A stretch of 40,919 nucleotides of DNA from Nitrospinota bacterium (GTDB taxonomy: Bacteria; Nitrospinota_A; UBA7883; JACRGQ01), in assembly GCA_016194375.1 (NCBI GenBank), contig JACQBU010000022.1:1-40919 (forward strand), given 5' to 3'. The notes under the pieces were generated by a model that saw only the letters and a program-made list of their open reading frames with translations, ran no database searches and had not been told where the DNA came from. Made by a program: the position numbers and the translations under genes. The stretch's first letter is position 1; each line of letters begins with the position of its first letter. Below are positions 6,802 through 15,366 of this stretch, piece by piece.

Positions 6802-8009
6802 CAGACATGAAAAGGCCGTTGATTTACTCGTTTTTGGATAATCCGATGACGCCGGAGGAGATAGAACAGAAATCCTTCGACGCGATAGACCGCGAGGCGC
6901 CGCCCCACCGCTTCTCCAAGGAGCAGTGGGTCGTGGTGAGGCGCATGATACACACGACGTCCAGCTTCGACCTGGCGGATTCGACGAGGTTTTCCGACGA
7001 CGCCATCGCCTCGGGGATAAGGGCCGTTCGGGATGGGAGGCCGATTTACGCGGACTCCAACATGATGCGTTCCGGCATTTCGCTCAAAAGGCTCAGGGCG
7101 GTTAATCCGGATTACGACCAAAAAAGCGTCGCCTGCCACGTGGCCGACCCAGACGTGGCGGCCGAGTCGAACAGGACGCGGCTTCCGCGTTCGCTGTTCG
7201 CCGTGCGAAAGGCCCGGAAAATTCTTGACGGCGGCATAGCGGTTTTCGGGAACGCCCCCGTGGCGCTTTTGGAGCTTAACCGGATGATTATGGAGGAGGG
7301 AATCAGGCCCGCGCTGGTGGTCGCCATGCCGGTGGGGTTCGTCCACGTTGTCGAAAGCAAGGAGGAGCTGATGCGGCTCGGGGTTCCGTTCATCGCGCTC
7401 GAGGGGCGGCGCGGGGGAAGCACGCTCGGGGTCAGCGTCATCCACTCCCTTTGCATCATGGCGGAGGGCGGCGGCCCAAAAGCGGCCCGGCCGGCGCCGG
7501 AAAAATCCGATCAGGCCGTCATTCTTTTCGGCCATGGAAGCAGGGTGCCGGGCGCGGGGGAGGGGATGGAGGCCATAGCGGGAAGGCTTTTCGAGACCGG
7601 CGAATATGTAACGGTGGAAAATTGTTACATGTCCCGTTTGGGGCCGCATTTGCCGGAGATTCTGAAGAAATGCGTCGAAGCCGGAGCCAAGAGGGTGTTG
7701 CTCCTGCCGTATTTTCTCCACGCGGGACTGCACATGAGGCACGACGTCCCCCGCATGATGCAGGAGGAGGCGAAAAAATACCCCGGCGTCAAAATCGTTT
7801 TTGGAAAACACCTGGGGTTCGACGAACGAATGGTCGAAATCGTCAAAAAAAGGATATCCGAATCAACGGATTTAAGCGACGTGCGCGACATGACGCTTGA
7901 CCCGATTGAAAAATTTCCCCTTCCCCCCGGCGAGCTCGAATACGTCTCGATGACGCCCGAAAAGGCGCGCGAGATTAAGGAATCCGGCCACAGCCACCAT
8001 GACCACTAG
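6798..8009 (+). CDS. cbiC-cbiX: CbiC-CbiX fusion: precorrin-8X methylmutase and cobaltochelatase
   Basis: The 403-residue protein joins two cobalamin enzymes. Residues about 1-215 are CbiC, which moves the C11 methyl to C12 to give cobyrinate; its catalytic-His motif RRMIHTTSSFD and the GRRGGST segment are present. Residues about 230-350 are a short CbiX, which inserts cobalt into sirohydrochlorin, with metal-binding His in LFGHGSR and in YFLHAGLHMRHDVP. The last ~50 residues are a linker ending in the His-rich GHSHHDH, which may hold metal. ATG at 6798 is preceded by GGGGGAA and overlaps the end of cbiA. The next gene overlaps by 11 bases. The two activities act at opposite ends of the corrin pathway. 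Confidence 0.92.
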   Translation: MTDMKRPLIYSFLDNPMTPEEIEQKSFDAIDREAPPHRFSKEQWVVVRRMIHTTSSFDLADSTRFSDDAIASGIRAVRDGRPIYADSNMMRSGISLKRLRAVNPDYDQKSVACHVADPDVAAESNRTRLPRSLFAVRKARKILDGGIAVFGNAPVALLELNRMIMEEGIRPALVVAMPVGFVHVVESKEELMRLGVPFIALEGRRGGSTLGVSVIHSLCIMAEGGGPKAARPAPEKSDQAVILFGHGSRVPGAGEGMEAIAGRLFETGEYVTVENCYMSRLGPHLPEILKKCVEAGAKRVLLLPYFLHAGLHMRHDVPRMMQEEAKKYPGVKIVFGKHLGFDERMVEIVKKRISESTDLSDVRDMTLDPIEKFPLPPGELEYVSMTPEKAREIKESGHSHHDH

Positions 8010-9069
8010 GGACCTCGGGGCGCTTAGGACGGGCCGCACCACCGGCGCCTGCGCGGCCGCGGCGGCCAAGGCGGCGGTCATGATGCTGACGGGGGCGGAG
8101 CCGGGTCCGAGCGTCGAAATTCCCCTGCCGGGCGGCGGGAGGATGTCCGTCCCCGTGGGGCGTGTGGCGGGGAAAAACAACGCCGCCATGGTGACCAAGG
8201 ACGCCGGGGACGACCCCGACGTCACAAACGGCGCGAGCATCGTCACGGAGGTCTCGTGGTGCGACGCCGACGACATATTGTTCGAAGCCGGGGAGGGCGT
8301 CGGCGTCGTGACGAAAAAGGGGCTTTCAATCCCGCCGCCGGAGCCGGCCATCAACCCCGGCCCGCGCAAAATGATAAGGGACGCGGTGCGGGAGGTGACC
8401 TCAAAACCGGTTCGCGTAATCATTTCCATTCCGGGCGGGGAGGAGCTGGCTAGGAGGACGTTCAACCCCCGTCTGGGGATAACGGGGGGTCTTTCCATTC
8501 TCGGCACCACGGGCATCGTCCGTCCCTACAGCCATTCCGCGATTAGGGAGACGCTTAAATGTGCGATGGACGTCTGCCTAGCGGGGGGCGTCAACCGACC
8601 CGTCTTGGCGGCGGGGAACATCGGGGCCAAAGCGGCGTCCGCGCTGTTCCGCATAAACCCGGGAGACGTCATAGAGGTCGGGAATGAATGGGGGTTTTTG
8701 CTGAAAAACCTTTCCCGGCATGAAATTGAAGGGGCGCTTATAATCGGGCATCCCGGCAAGCTGGCGAAACTTGCAATGGGGGAGTGGGACACCCATTCCA
8801 GCCGTTCCAAATCCGCACTCCCGTTCGTGGCGGCGGCGGCCGGGGAGCTTTCAATCCCCCCGAGCGAGGAGCCGGGAACGGTGGAGGGTTTTTTTAACGG
8901 CCTTGACGACGAACAAAAAAAGCTACTGGCGCGCGAGCTTTCCGATAGGATACGTAGGTCGGTCCTTGAATTAATTACCCCCAAATTTTGGGTGGACGTG
9001 GCGCTGGTCAACATGGCCGGCGAACTGCTCGGACACGGTGATGGAGTGTTGGATAGATGGCGGAAATAA
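7999..9069 (+). CDS. cbiD: Cobalt-precorrin-5B C1-methyltransferase CbiD
   Basis: The 356-residue product matches CbiD in length and motifs: LRTGRTTGACAAAAAKAA at the N-terminus, VTKDAGDDPDVTNGA, and the FNPRLGITGGLSILGTTGIV block. CbiD methylates C1 of the corrin ring in the anaerobic (early cobalt) pathway and is a marker for that route. The ATG lies inside the end of cbiC-cbiX, so the two are translationally coupled, and its own end overlaps cbiE by 13 bases. Confidence 0.95.
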   Translation: MTTRDLGALRTGRTTGACAAAAAKAAVMMLTGAEPGPSVEIPLPGGGRMSVPVGRVAGKNNAAMVTKDAGDDPDVTNGASIVTEVSWCDADDILFEAGEGVGVVTKKGLSIPPPEPAINPGPRKMIRDAVREVTSKPVRVIISIPGGEELARRTFNPRLGITGGLSILGTTGIVRPYSHSAIRETLKCAMDVCLAGGVNRPVLAAGNIGAKAASALFRINPGDVIEVGNEWGFLLKNLSRHEIEGALIIGHPGKLAKLAMGEWDTHSSRSKSALPFVAAAAGELSIPPSEEPGTVEGFFNGLDDEQKKLLARELSDRIRRSVLELITPKFWVDVALVNMAGELLGHGDGVLDRWRK

Positions 9070-9677
9070 CGATAGTCGGTTGCGGGCCGGGCTCGGCGGA
9101 TTACCTTACCCCGATAGCCAGAAGGGCGGCGCTGGAGGCGGACGTGTTGCTGGGCTCCCCGAGGTTGATAAGCCTGTTTCCCGAGAGTAAGGCTCAACGC
9201 GTTGAAGTCACAAGATCATTGATTGCCGTTTCAGAAATTTCCAAATGGGCCCCGAAGGTGAAAAAAATCGCCGTTTTGGTCAGCGGAGACCCGGGGATAT
9301 CCTCAATGGCAAAGCCGGTCATAAGGCATTTTGGGGCCGAAAACTGCCGGGTCATTCCGGGAATCAGCTCCGTCCAGCTCGCGTTCGCCAAGTTTGGTCT
9401 GGAATGGTCCTCGGCGCGGTTTATAACCGCCCACAAAAGCGACCCCACCGAGGATATCGCGACGCTCGCGAAGGAGAAGAAAATCGCGGTTCTGGCGGGG
9501 CGCGAGGGGGCCGTCGAGTGGATAGCGCGGCTTGCTGAGGCTATGGGGCCGGGGGTCGAGGCCAAAGTCTGTGAAAACCTCTCCATGCCCGACGAAAAGG
9601 TTTCCAGCATCCCGGGCTCCGCGCTCAAGGGGTATAAGGCTCCTTCAATGACCGTCGTCATCCTAGTAAAAAAATGA
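9057..9677 (+). CDS. cbiE: Cobalt-precorrin-7 C5-methyltransferase CbiE
   Basis: The 206-residue product is a small tetrapyrrole (SAM-dependent) methyltransferase with ITIVGCGPGSADYLTP at the N-terminus, LVSGDPGISSMA, and VIPGISSVQLAFAKFGL followed by ITAHKS, characteristic of CbiE. It carries only the CbiE domain. The CbiT domain that methylates C15 and decarboxylates, often fused (CobL) or adjacent, is absent here and is not the next gene. ATG at 9057 overlaps cbiD. Confidence 0.92.
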   Translation: MAEITIVGCGPGSADYLTPIARRAALEADVLLGSPRLISLFPESKAQRVEVTRSLIAVSEISKWAPKVKKIAVLVSGDPGISSMAKPVIRHFGAENCRVIPGISSVQLAFAKFGLEWSSARFITAHKSDPTEDIATLAKEKKIAVLAGREGAVEWIARLAEAMGPGVEAKVCENLSMPDEKVSSIPGSALKGYKAPSMTVVILVKK

Positions 9678-10402
9678 CCGTGAAATTGGGGGTGTTGTAC
9701 GGAATCGGCGTGGGGCCGGGGGATCCGGAGCTCATAACGGTGAAGGGGGCCAGGTTGCTTTCCAACTGCCGCCACCTGTTCGTGCCAAAGGCGCGGATAA
9801 AGGCGGAGAGCGTGGCATTGGACATCGTAAAATCCTACGTCAACGGGAACGCTAAAATTCACGAACTGGTTTTCCCGATGGTGACGGACAAAAAAGTGCT
9901 GTCTGAAAAATGGGAGGAGTCTGCCAAGGCGATTGCGGGGGCGCTGGCGACGGGGGCGGACGCCTGTTTTGTGACGCTTGGCGATTCATTGCTTTATTCG
10001 ACCTACATTTATCTCCTGCGCGAACTAAAAAAAACGCTCCCGGGAGTCAAGATAGTGACAGTCCCGGGGGTAACTGCCTTTAGCGCGGTGGCGGCCATCA
10101 CCAATTTTCCGTTGGGGGAGGGGAAGGAGCCGTTGACGGTTGTTCCGGCCTCGGACGACCTTTCGGCGGTGGAGAACGCGTTAAAGGGGGAGGGGACGGT
10201 GATATTGATGAAGGTGGGCAAAAGGTTGCCGGGGATTCTCGCCCTGCTGGACAAGGAAAACCTTTTGGATGACGCCGTTTTTGTCGCAAACGCGGGGATG
10301 AAGAACGAGAGGGTCGAGACGGACTTGCGGAGGCTTTTTTCCGAAAGCCCCGAAACCGGCTACCTCTCCACAATCCTCGTCCACAAGGGGAGGGGTTTTT
10401 GA
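9674..10402 (+). CDS. cbiL: Cobalt-factor II / precorrin-2 C20-methyltransferase CbiL
   Basis: The 242-residue SAM-dependent methyltransferase has GIGVGPGDPELITVKGARLL at the N-terminus, the LGDSLLYSTYIYLLREL segment and VPGVTAFSAVAAITNFPL, the CbiL/CobI pattern. It methylates C20, the first methylation after cobalt insertion. ATG 9674 overlaps the cbiE stop as ATGA. The following gene overlaps as TTGA. Confidence 0.93.
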   Translation: MTVKLGVLYGIGVGPGDPELITVKGARLLSNCRHLFVPKARIKAESVALDIVKSYVNGNAKIHELVFPMVTDKKVLSEKWEESAKAIAGALATGADACFVTLGDSLLYSTYIYLLRELKKTLPGVKIVTVPGVTAFSAVAAITNFPLGEGKEPLTVVPASDDLSAVENALKGEGTVILMKVGKRLPGILALLDKENLLDDAVFVANAGMKNERVETDLRRLFSESPETGYLSTILVHKGRGF

Positions 10403-11142
10403 AGGTCTATTTCGTCGGGGCCGGCCCGGGGGATCCGGAACTCCTAACAATAAAAGCCAAAAGACTGCTTGAAAACTGCAAATGTTGCATTTACGCGGGG
10501 TCGCTCATCAGCGACGAGGTGATGAGTCTCGTGTCAAAAGAAGCCAAGCTACACGATTCAAGTTCAATGACCTTGGGGCAAATCATTAAGGTTGTGGATG
10601 ATTGTAAAAAGGGAGGGGTTGACCTCGTCCGGCTTCATTCCGGCGACCCCTCCATTTACGGGGCGATTTTGGAGCAGATGAACGAATTGGACAAGCTCTC
10701 CGTCCGGTACGAGGTCGTTCCGGGCGTGAGTTCCTTTCAGGCGGCGGCGGCCGCCCTGTCCCTGGAGCTTACCGTGCCGGAGAGGGCGCAGACGGTAATC
10801 CTCACCCGTGCTACGGGTCGGACGCCCGTTCCCCCCGAACAGGACCTGACGATACTTTCCAAGGCCCGAACCACGATGTGCATATTCCTTTCCGTCCAGA
10901 TGATTGGGGAGGTGGTCAAAAAACTGCGCCCCGAATACGGGGCGGACTCCCCCGTGGCCGTGGTTTTTCACGCCTCGCGGCCCGACCAGATGATAATCAC
11001 CGGCTTGTTGGGGGACATAGAGGAAAAGGTCGGGTCCGCGGGCGTTGACAAGACGGCCATGATAATCGTGGGTCCCGCGCTTTCACGGTCAGGCGCGGCG
11101 TCGAGGCTGTACGCCGCCGATTTTCCACACGGTTGCAGGTAG
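10399..11142 (+). CDS. cbiF: Cobalt-precorrin-4 C11-methyltransferase CbiF
   Basis: The 247-residue product begins KVYFVGAGPGDPELLTIKA, followed by CIYAGSLI, LHSGDPSIYGAI and VPGVSSFQAAAAAL. It also has the TRATGRTPVP segment, which distinguishes CbiF/CobM from related methyltransferases. The start is TTG at 10399, overlapping the cbiL stop (TTGA), a coupling also seen at cbiJ. It supplies the substrate for CbiG, the next gene. Confidence 0.94.
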   Translation: MKVYFVGAGPGDPELLTIKAKRLLENCKCCIYAGSLISDEVMSLVSKEAKLHDSSSMTLGQIIKVVDDCKKGGVDLVRLHSGDPSIYGAILEQMNELDKLSVRYEVVPGVSSFQAAAAALSLELTVPERAQTVILTRATGRTPVPPEQDLTILSKARTTMCIFLSVQMIGEVVKKLRPEYGADSPVAVVFHASRPDQMIITGLLGDIEEKVGSAGVDKTAMIIVGPALSRSGAASRLYAADFPHGCR

Positions 11143-11144
11143 AC

Positions 11145-11927
11145 GTGAAGATCGCGCTTATAACACTTTCGAACGAAGGGGCCCGGGTCGTCGGCGAGCT
11201 GAGGAAAACGTTCGGGGAGGCCGACGCTTTCTTTCACGAGCGCGTAACCGTCGGGGCGAACGGCGCGAGGTTTTCGAAGATGGGAGAGCTTACGGCCCGG
11301 ATTTTTGGGGAATACGACGGGTTGGTTTACGTGGCCCCCTGCGGCGCCGTCGTCAGGGCGACGGCCGGAATGGTCGGCTCGAAGCTAAAAGATCCGGCGG
11401 TGGTCGTGTTGGACGCGGGGGGCAGGTACGCCATAAGCCTTTTGAGCGGGCACGAGGGGGGCGCGAACGACCTGGCCGTGACGATTGGGAACGCGACGGG
11501 CGCCGAGCCGGTGATAACCACCACCGCCGACGCCGTTAAAAACGTGGTCGTCGGCGTAGGGTGCCGGAAGGGGAAGGAGTCGGATAAGATAATGGAGGCC
11601 ATAAGCAAGGCACTCTCCATGGCGGGGGTCGAGGTCGGGAAAGTTCGGTACATCGCATCGGCGGACGTGAAAAGGGACGAGCCGGGGTTGATTGAGGCGG
11701 CAAGACGGCTTAACGTGCCGCTAAGGTTCGTCTCCGGCGAGGAAATAAAAAATTCATCGAGGGATTTTGGAAAATCCGATTTCGTGGAGAAAAACGTTGA
11801 TTTGCCGGCGGTGGCGGAGCCAGCCGCTCTGCTGGCCGGAAGGAGGACGACATTAATACTAAGAAAGACCGCGTTCGAGGGGATAACAGTGGCCCTGGCG
11901 CGGGAAAACTGTTCGTCGTTGGAATAG
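11145..11927 (+). CDS. cbiG: Cobalt-precorrin-5A hydrolase CbiG (short form)
   Basis: CbiG opens the lactone ring and removes C20 as acetaldehyde in the anaerobic pathway. The product has the N-domain motifs VYVAPCGAVVRATAGMV and LLSGHEGGANDLA (about residues 60-115), then GVGCRKGKESDKI, the start of the C-domain. The two are joined directly, so the middle domain present in longer CbiG proteins seems to be missing; at about 260 residues it is shorter than usual. GTG at 11145 gives the family-like start KIALITLSNEG; TTG at 11133 is the alternative. The frame ends at TAG 11925. One extra base at the AAAA run 11905-11908 would let it read straight into cbiH. Confidence 0.85.
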   Translation: MKIALITLSNEGARVVGELRKTFGEADAFFHERVTVGANGARFSKMGELTARIFGEYDGLVYVAPCGAVVRATAGMVGSKLKDPAVVVLDAGGRYAISLLSGHEGGANDLAVTIGNATGAEPVITTTADAVKNVVVGVGCRKGKESDKIMEAISKALSMAGVEVGKVRYIASADVKRDEPGLIEAARRLNVPLRFVSGEEIKNSSRDFGKSDFVEKNVDLPAVAEPAALLAGRRTTLILRKTAFEGITVALARENCSSLE

Positions 11928-12643
11928 GGCCGGGCGGCCCGCTTGACCGCACGCGCCGCGCCGAGAACGCAATAAAGGCGTCCTCCACGGTGGTTGGGTA
12001 TAAGAGGTATCTGGAGAACGTGGGGGACCTCACGCGGGGGAAAAAGATCGTCTCGTCCGGCATGACGCAGGAGGCCGACCGTTGCCGCGAGGCGCTAAGG
12101 CTGGCCCTCGCGGGGGAGACGGTGGCCGTTGTGTCGTCCGGCGACGCCGGCGTTTACGGCATGGCGGGGCTTGCGATGGAGCTAGCGGAGGAGGAAAAGG
12201 CGCGCGTCGAGATAGAGGTAGTCCCGGGCGTGTCGGCGGCCAACGCCGCCGCCGCCGTGCTCGGAGCCCCGCTGATGCTCGATTATGCGGTGATAAGCCT
12301 GAGCGACCTTCTGGTGCCGTGGGAAACGATCAAAAAACGGCTGGAGGCGGTCGCGGCGGCGGACCTGGTGGCGGCCATTTACAACCCCAAGAGCAAAAAA
12401 CGGACCAAGCAGATTGCGGAGGCCGCCGGGATATTTTTAAAACACAGGCCGGCCTCGACCCCCGTCGGGGTCTGCACCAGCATCGGGTACGAGGGGGAGG
12501 AGAAAATCGTTTTTTCCGACCTCGGGCGGTTCCTTAAGGCGGACATCGGCATGATGAGCATCGTGATAATCGGCAACAAGGGGTCGAGGATGGTCGGGGG
12601 GCGGCTGGTGACGCCCCGCGGCTACAAGGGGAAAAGGTTTTGA
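11909..12643 (+). CDS. cbiH: Cobalt-factor III / precorrin-3B C17-methyltransferase CbiH, start uncertain
   Basis: The conserved N-terminus LFVVGIGPGGPLDRTRRAE begins at 11909. It is followed by VVGYKRYL, SSGDAGVYGMAGLA, VPGVSAANAAAAVLGAPL and IYNPKSKKR, all CbiH/CobJ motifs. The enzyme methylates C17 and contracts the ring. The frame is open from 11801 but contains no ATG, GTG or TTG before the SAM-binding motif; GTG at 11990 would delete it. Options are CTG 11909, ATT 11852 (preceded by GGAGGA), or a lost A at 11905-11908 that would make an uninterrupted CbiG-CbiH fusion. The 3' end overlaps cbiJ as TTGA. Confidence 0.85.
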   Translation: MFVVGIGPGGPLDRTRRAENAIKASSTVVGYKRYLENVGDLTRGKKIVSSGMTQEADRCREALRLALAGETVAVVSSGDAGVYGMAGLAMELAEEEKARVEIEVVPGVSAANAAAAVLGAPLMLDYAVISLSDLLVPWETIKKRLEAVAAADLVAAIYNPKSKKRTKQIAEAAGIFLKHRPASTPVGVCTSIGYEGEEKIVFSDLGRFLKADIGMMSIVIIGNKGSRMVGGRLVTPRGYKGKRF

Positions 12644-13416
12644 TACTTCTGCTGGGCGGCACTAGCGAGACGAGGGAGATCGCGCTGTCCCTCGCCGGGA
12701 CGGGCGAAACGGTCCTCGTTTCCACTGCGACCGACAACGAGCTGGACGTCGGGGTGCACGAGAACATCACCCGGCGCGTGGGGCGGCTGGACGCCGAGGG
12801 GATGGCGGAGCTCATCCGCGTTAAGGGTGTTCGGCTGGTGGTGGACGCCACGCATCCATTCGCGGCCGAGGTCCAGGAGACGGCGCGCCGGGCCGCGGAA
12901 ACGACCGGCGTCCGCCACATAAGGTTCCAGCGTCCGGCGTCCGACCACGCCGCCGACGGCGTCGTTTACGCGGAGGACCACGAGTCGGCCGCCCGGGCGG
13001 CGTTTTCATACGGCGGTACGGTTTTGCTCACCACGGGCTCCAGGACTCTCCTCCCGTACGTCAAAGAATCGGCCAGGACGGGCGTTCCGGTCATAGTCCG
13101 CGTTTTGCCGCACCCCGAGTCGCTGGAGGCGTGCAGGAAGGCCGGCATCCCGGATTCCTCCGTCATAACCGGAAGGGGGCCGTTCAGCGTGGGAGAGAAT
13201 TTCGACGTCATTACAAACAGGGGCGTCGCGGTGTTGGTGACCAAGGACAGCGGCAGGGAGGGAGGCGTGCCGGAAAAAATAATCGCCGCAAAACGGGCCT
13301 CCTGCCGGGTGGTCGTCATAAGGCGTCCCGATACCCAGCGGTCGGACGTCGACAACGTCCAGAAGTTGATCGAGGAAATATCATCCGCGTCGGGGGTCAA
13401 AAGTGGCCGACGTTGA
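12640..13416 (+). CDS. cbiJ: Cobalt-precorrin-6A reductase CbiJ
   Basis: The 258-residue product begins ILLLGGTSETREIALSL, the nucleotide-binding start of CbiJ/CobK. It also has VVDATHPFAAEVQETARRA and LLTTGSRTLLPY, and ends with LVTKDSGREGGVPEKI. It reduces the macrocycle with NAD(P)H before the C5/C15 methylations. TTG at 12640 overlaps the cbiH stop, and its end overlaps the adenosyltransferase start by 14 bases. Confidence 0.93.
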   Translation: MILLLGGTSETREIALSLAGTGETVLVSTATDNELDVGVHENITRRVGRLDAEGMAELIRVKGVRLVVDATHPFAAEVQETARRAAETTGVRHIRFQRPASDHAADGVVYAEDHESAARAAFSYGGTVLLTTGSRTLLPYVKESARTGVPVIVRVLPHPESLEACRKAGIPDSSVITGRGPFSVGENFDVITNRGVAVLVTKDSGREGGVPEKIIAAKRASCRVVVIRRPDTQRSDVDNVQKLIEEISSASGVKSGRR

Positions 13417-13942
13417 GAAATTTAGGGGGCTGACCGTTATTTTCACCGGGGACGGCAAGGGGAAGACTTCCGCGGCCATGGGCGTGGTTGCGCGCGCGCT
13501 CGGCCACGGCTTCAGGTGCAAGGTAATCCAGTTCATCAAGGCGGACACGGGCACCGGGGAGTACAATTTTTTAAGGAAGCTTTCCCCCGACGTGGAGATG
13601 GAACAGTTCGGGCGCGGGTTCACCTGGAAGAAAAAGCACTCCCGCGAGGAGCATTTAAAAGCGGCGAAGGATGGGATGGCGGCGGCCGTCGCCGACCTGG
13701 TCTCCGGCAAATACCGGCTGGTGGTGTTGGACGAGATTTTGTACGCAATCGGCAACGGTCTTGTGGAGCTTGGCGACGTCGTCCGGCTGGTCAAAAGCAA
13801 ACCGCCCGAAATGCACCTGATATTGACCGGACGCGGCGCGCCCAAGGAGCTTGTGGACCTTGCCGACATGGTCACAGAGATGAGGCCGGTCAAGCACCCG
13901 ATGGAGCAGGGCATACCGGCCCAGAAGGGGCTTGATTATTAG
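13403..13942 (+). CDS. cobA: Corrinoid adenosyltransferase (CobA/BtuR type)
   Basis: The 179-residue product transfers the adenosyl group of ATP to Co(I) corrinoids. It has the CobA-type P-loop FTGDGKGKTSAAMG, the VIQFIKADTGTGEY segment and VVLDEILYAI, then LILTGRGAP near the C-terminus. This is the RecA-like CobA/BtuR family, not PduO or EutT. GTG at 13403 lies inside the end of cbiJ, making it the last gene of the riboswitch-controlled operon. It is the only cobalamin gene here that acts after ring synthesis; cbiB, cbiP and the nucleotide-loop genes are not in the window. Confidence 0.93.
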   Translation: MADVEKFRGLTVIFTGDGKGKTSAAMGVVARALGHGFRCKVIQFIKADTGTGEYNFLRKLSPDVEMEQFGRGFTWKKKHSREEHLKAAKDGMAAAVADLVSGKYRLVVLDEILYAIGNGLVELGDVVRLVKSKPPEMHLILTGRGAPKELVDLADMVTEMRPVKHPMEQGIPAQKGLDY

Positions 13943-14078
13943 CATGGGCCTTTTATTTACAGCACGGAATTTTTGGCTTATCATTGCATTCGAGGCGGTT
14001 GGCGCCGACGGCTTGGAGCCGGGGGATGCTTGAATCTTTTATGATGGGAACGGCGGACGGCGGCTCGGGGGGGCGGAA

Positions 14079-15161
14079 ATGAGCGTGGATTCAAATCAGT
14101 CCAATAAGGCCGGAAAGGCGCCCGTCATGGGATTCGGTTCCGGGACCGGCGTCTTACTCTTTCTGATAGGCATGCTGGCCATCGTAACGTATTGGGGCGT
14201 GCGAAGAACCTTCCCGATGAATAAAACCACAGCCGCAGTGATGAATGTCGTCGGCAAACAGCGAATGTTGATACAGCGCGTTTATATGCTTTGTAACGAG
14301 ATAACCCTGAGGAAGGACGACAGCAACCTTAAGCCGTTGCGGGAAGAGCTTTTTGCAACCGCCCACCAAATCGAAGAGACGCACGGCTGGATCATAAACG
14401 GCAACATGGAGCTTGGGTTGCCCGGCGCGCCCCCTCCTTCAGTCGGCGTCATGCTGTACAAAGAGCCTCTGCTTTTGGACGGCCGGATGCGCCGGTTCGC
14501 GGCGGCGGCGAAGGAATTTTCCGCCAAGCCGAAAAACGAGCTCACGCGCGAAAACCCGCTGTATAAACTGATTGAAAAGGAGGGAAGCCTCGACGCCAGC
14601 CTCATTAGGGATTGGAACGCCGTTACGAGCCAATACCAGAAGGAGAGGGACGCGGAAGCCGAAAAAATGGAGCAATACGAGACCTCCCTGGCGGGCGGGA
14701 TTCTGGTGCTTCTGTTGGCCTCCGGCCTCTTTGCTTTTCGGTCCATGGCGAACAGCCTTCGGATGGAAACTCAGCGGCAGATGGAGAGCGAGCGGTTATT
14801 CAGGTCGCTTACGGAATCGGCAAACGACGCAATAATTTCCGCCAACAAGTTCGGCGTCATCGTGTCTTGGAACGGAGGGGCCCAAAGGCTGTTCGGCTAT
14901 TCGGAAGCCGAGGTCGTTGGCGGGCCGCTGACCGTCATCATTCCAGACCGATACAGGGAGGCGCACACCAAGGGCCTCGCGCTGGCGGCCATGTCGCAGG
15001 AGTTCCGCAAGATTGGAAAAACCGTCGTACTCCACGGCCTTAAGAAGGACGGTTCAGAATTCCCCGTGGAGATCTCGGTTGCTTCTTGGAATACGGACGG
15101 GGGCGTCTATTTCAGCGGAATCATACGGGATATAACGAAGAGGAGGGAGGCGGAACGCTAA
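14079..15161 (+). CDS. Membrane PAS receptor with PilJ-type N-terminal domain, no kinase
   Basis: The 360-residue protein has a transmembrane helix at about 23-40, then a periplasmic helical region with VVGKQRMLIQRVYMLCNE (about 57-74). That motif is typical of the type IV pili/PilJ (nitrate-sensor-like) N-terminal domain. A second helix lies at about 204-220 and a PAS domain with PAC tail (GIIRDITKRREAE) at about 240-358. The protein then stops, where the downstream paralogue continues into a second PAS and a histidine kinase. It therefore has an input module but no visible output. ATG 14079 is preceded by GGGGGGCGG. It is about 60-70 % identical by eye to parts of the next protein, so the two arose by tandem duplication. 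Confidence 0.85.
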   Translation: MSVDSNQSNKAGKAPVMGFGSGTGVLLFLIGMLAIVTYWGVRRTFPMNKTTAAVMNVVGKQRMLIQRVYMLCNEITLRKDDSNLKPLREELFATAHQIEETHGWIINGNMELGLPGAPPPSVGVMLYKEPLLLDGRMRRFAAAAKEFSAKPKNELTRENPLYKLIEKEGSLDASLIRDWNAVTSQYQKERDAEAEKMEQYETSLAGGILVLLLASGLFAFRSMANSLRMETQRQMESERLFRSLTESANDAIISANKFGVIVSWNGGAQRLFGYSEAEVVGGPLTVIIPDRYREAHTKGLALAAMSQEFRKIGKTVVLHGLKKDGSEFPVEISVASWNTDGGVYFSGIIRDITKRREAER

Positions 15162-15366
15162 AGTTCCCGCTTACGCCTTAGTCGGCAACCCCCTTGCCGT
15201 ACGAATCGGCATGGGTCCCCGCTCTATCTTCTCGTCCTAGTCGCATCTTGGAGGCCGGGGCTTAGCAAGCAGCGCCGCCTTCATACGTCGCCGCCATCGA
15301 GCGCGCGACGCGTAAAAACGCCCCCTTAACGACGGGGCCGACGTCCTCCGGCCCCGGGAGGCGGAG
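15162..15366. other. Spacer between the duplicated sensor genes, with a hairpin
   Basis: I see no coding remnant of the first copy's lost kinase here. GGGGCCG (15334-15340) and CGGCCCC (15349-15355) can form a stem just upstream of the GGAGGCGG ribosome-binding region of the kinase gene, so it could affect that gene's translation or end upstream transcription. No T tract follows. Confidence 0.4.

Noticed and set aside
11990-12643. GTG 11990 as the start of cbiH
   Set aside because: It would remove the SAM-binding VVGIGPGG motif, which is intact and in frame just upstream.
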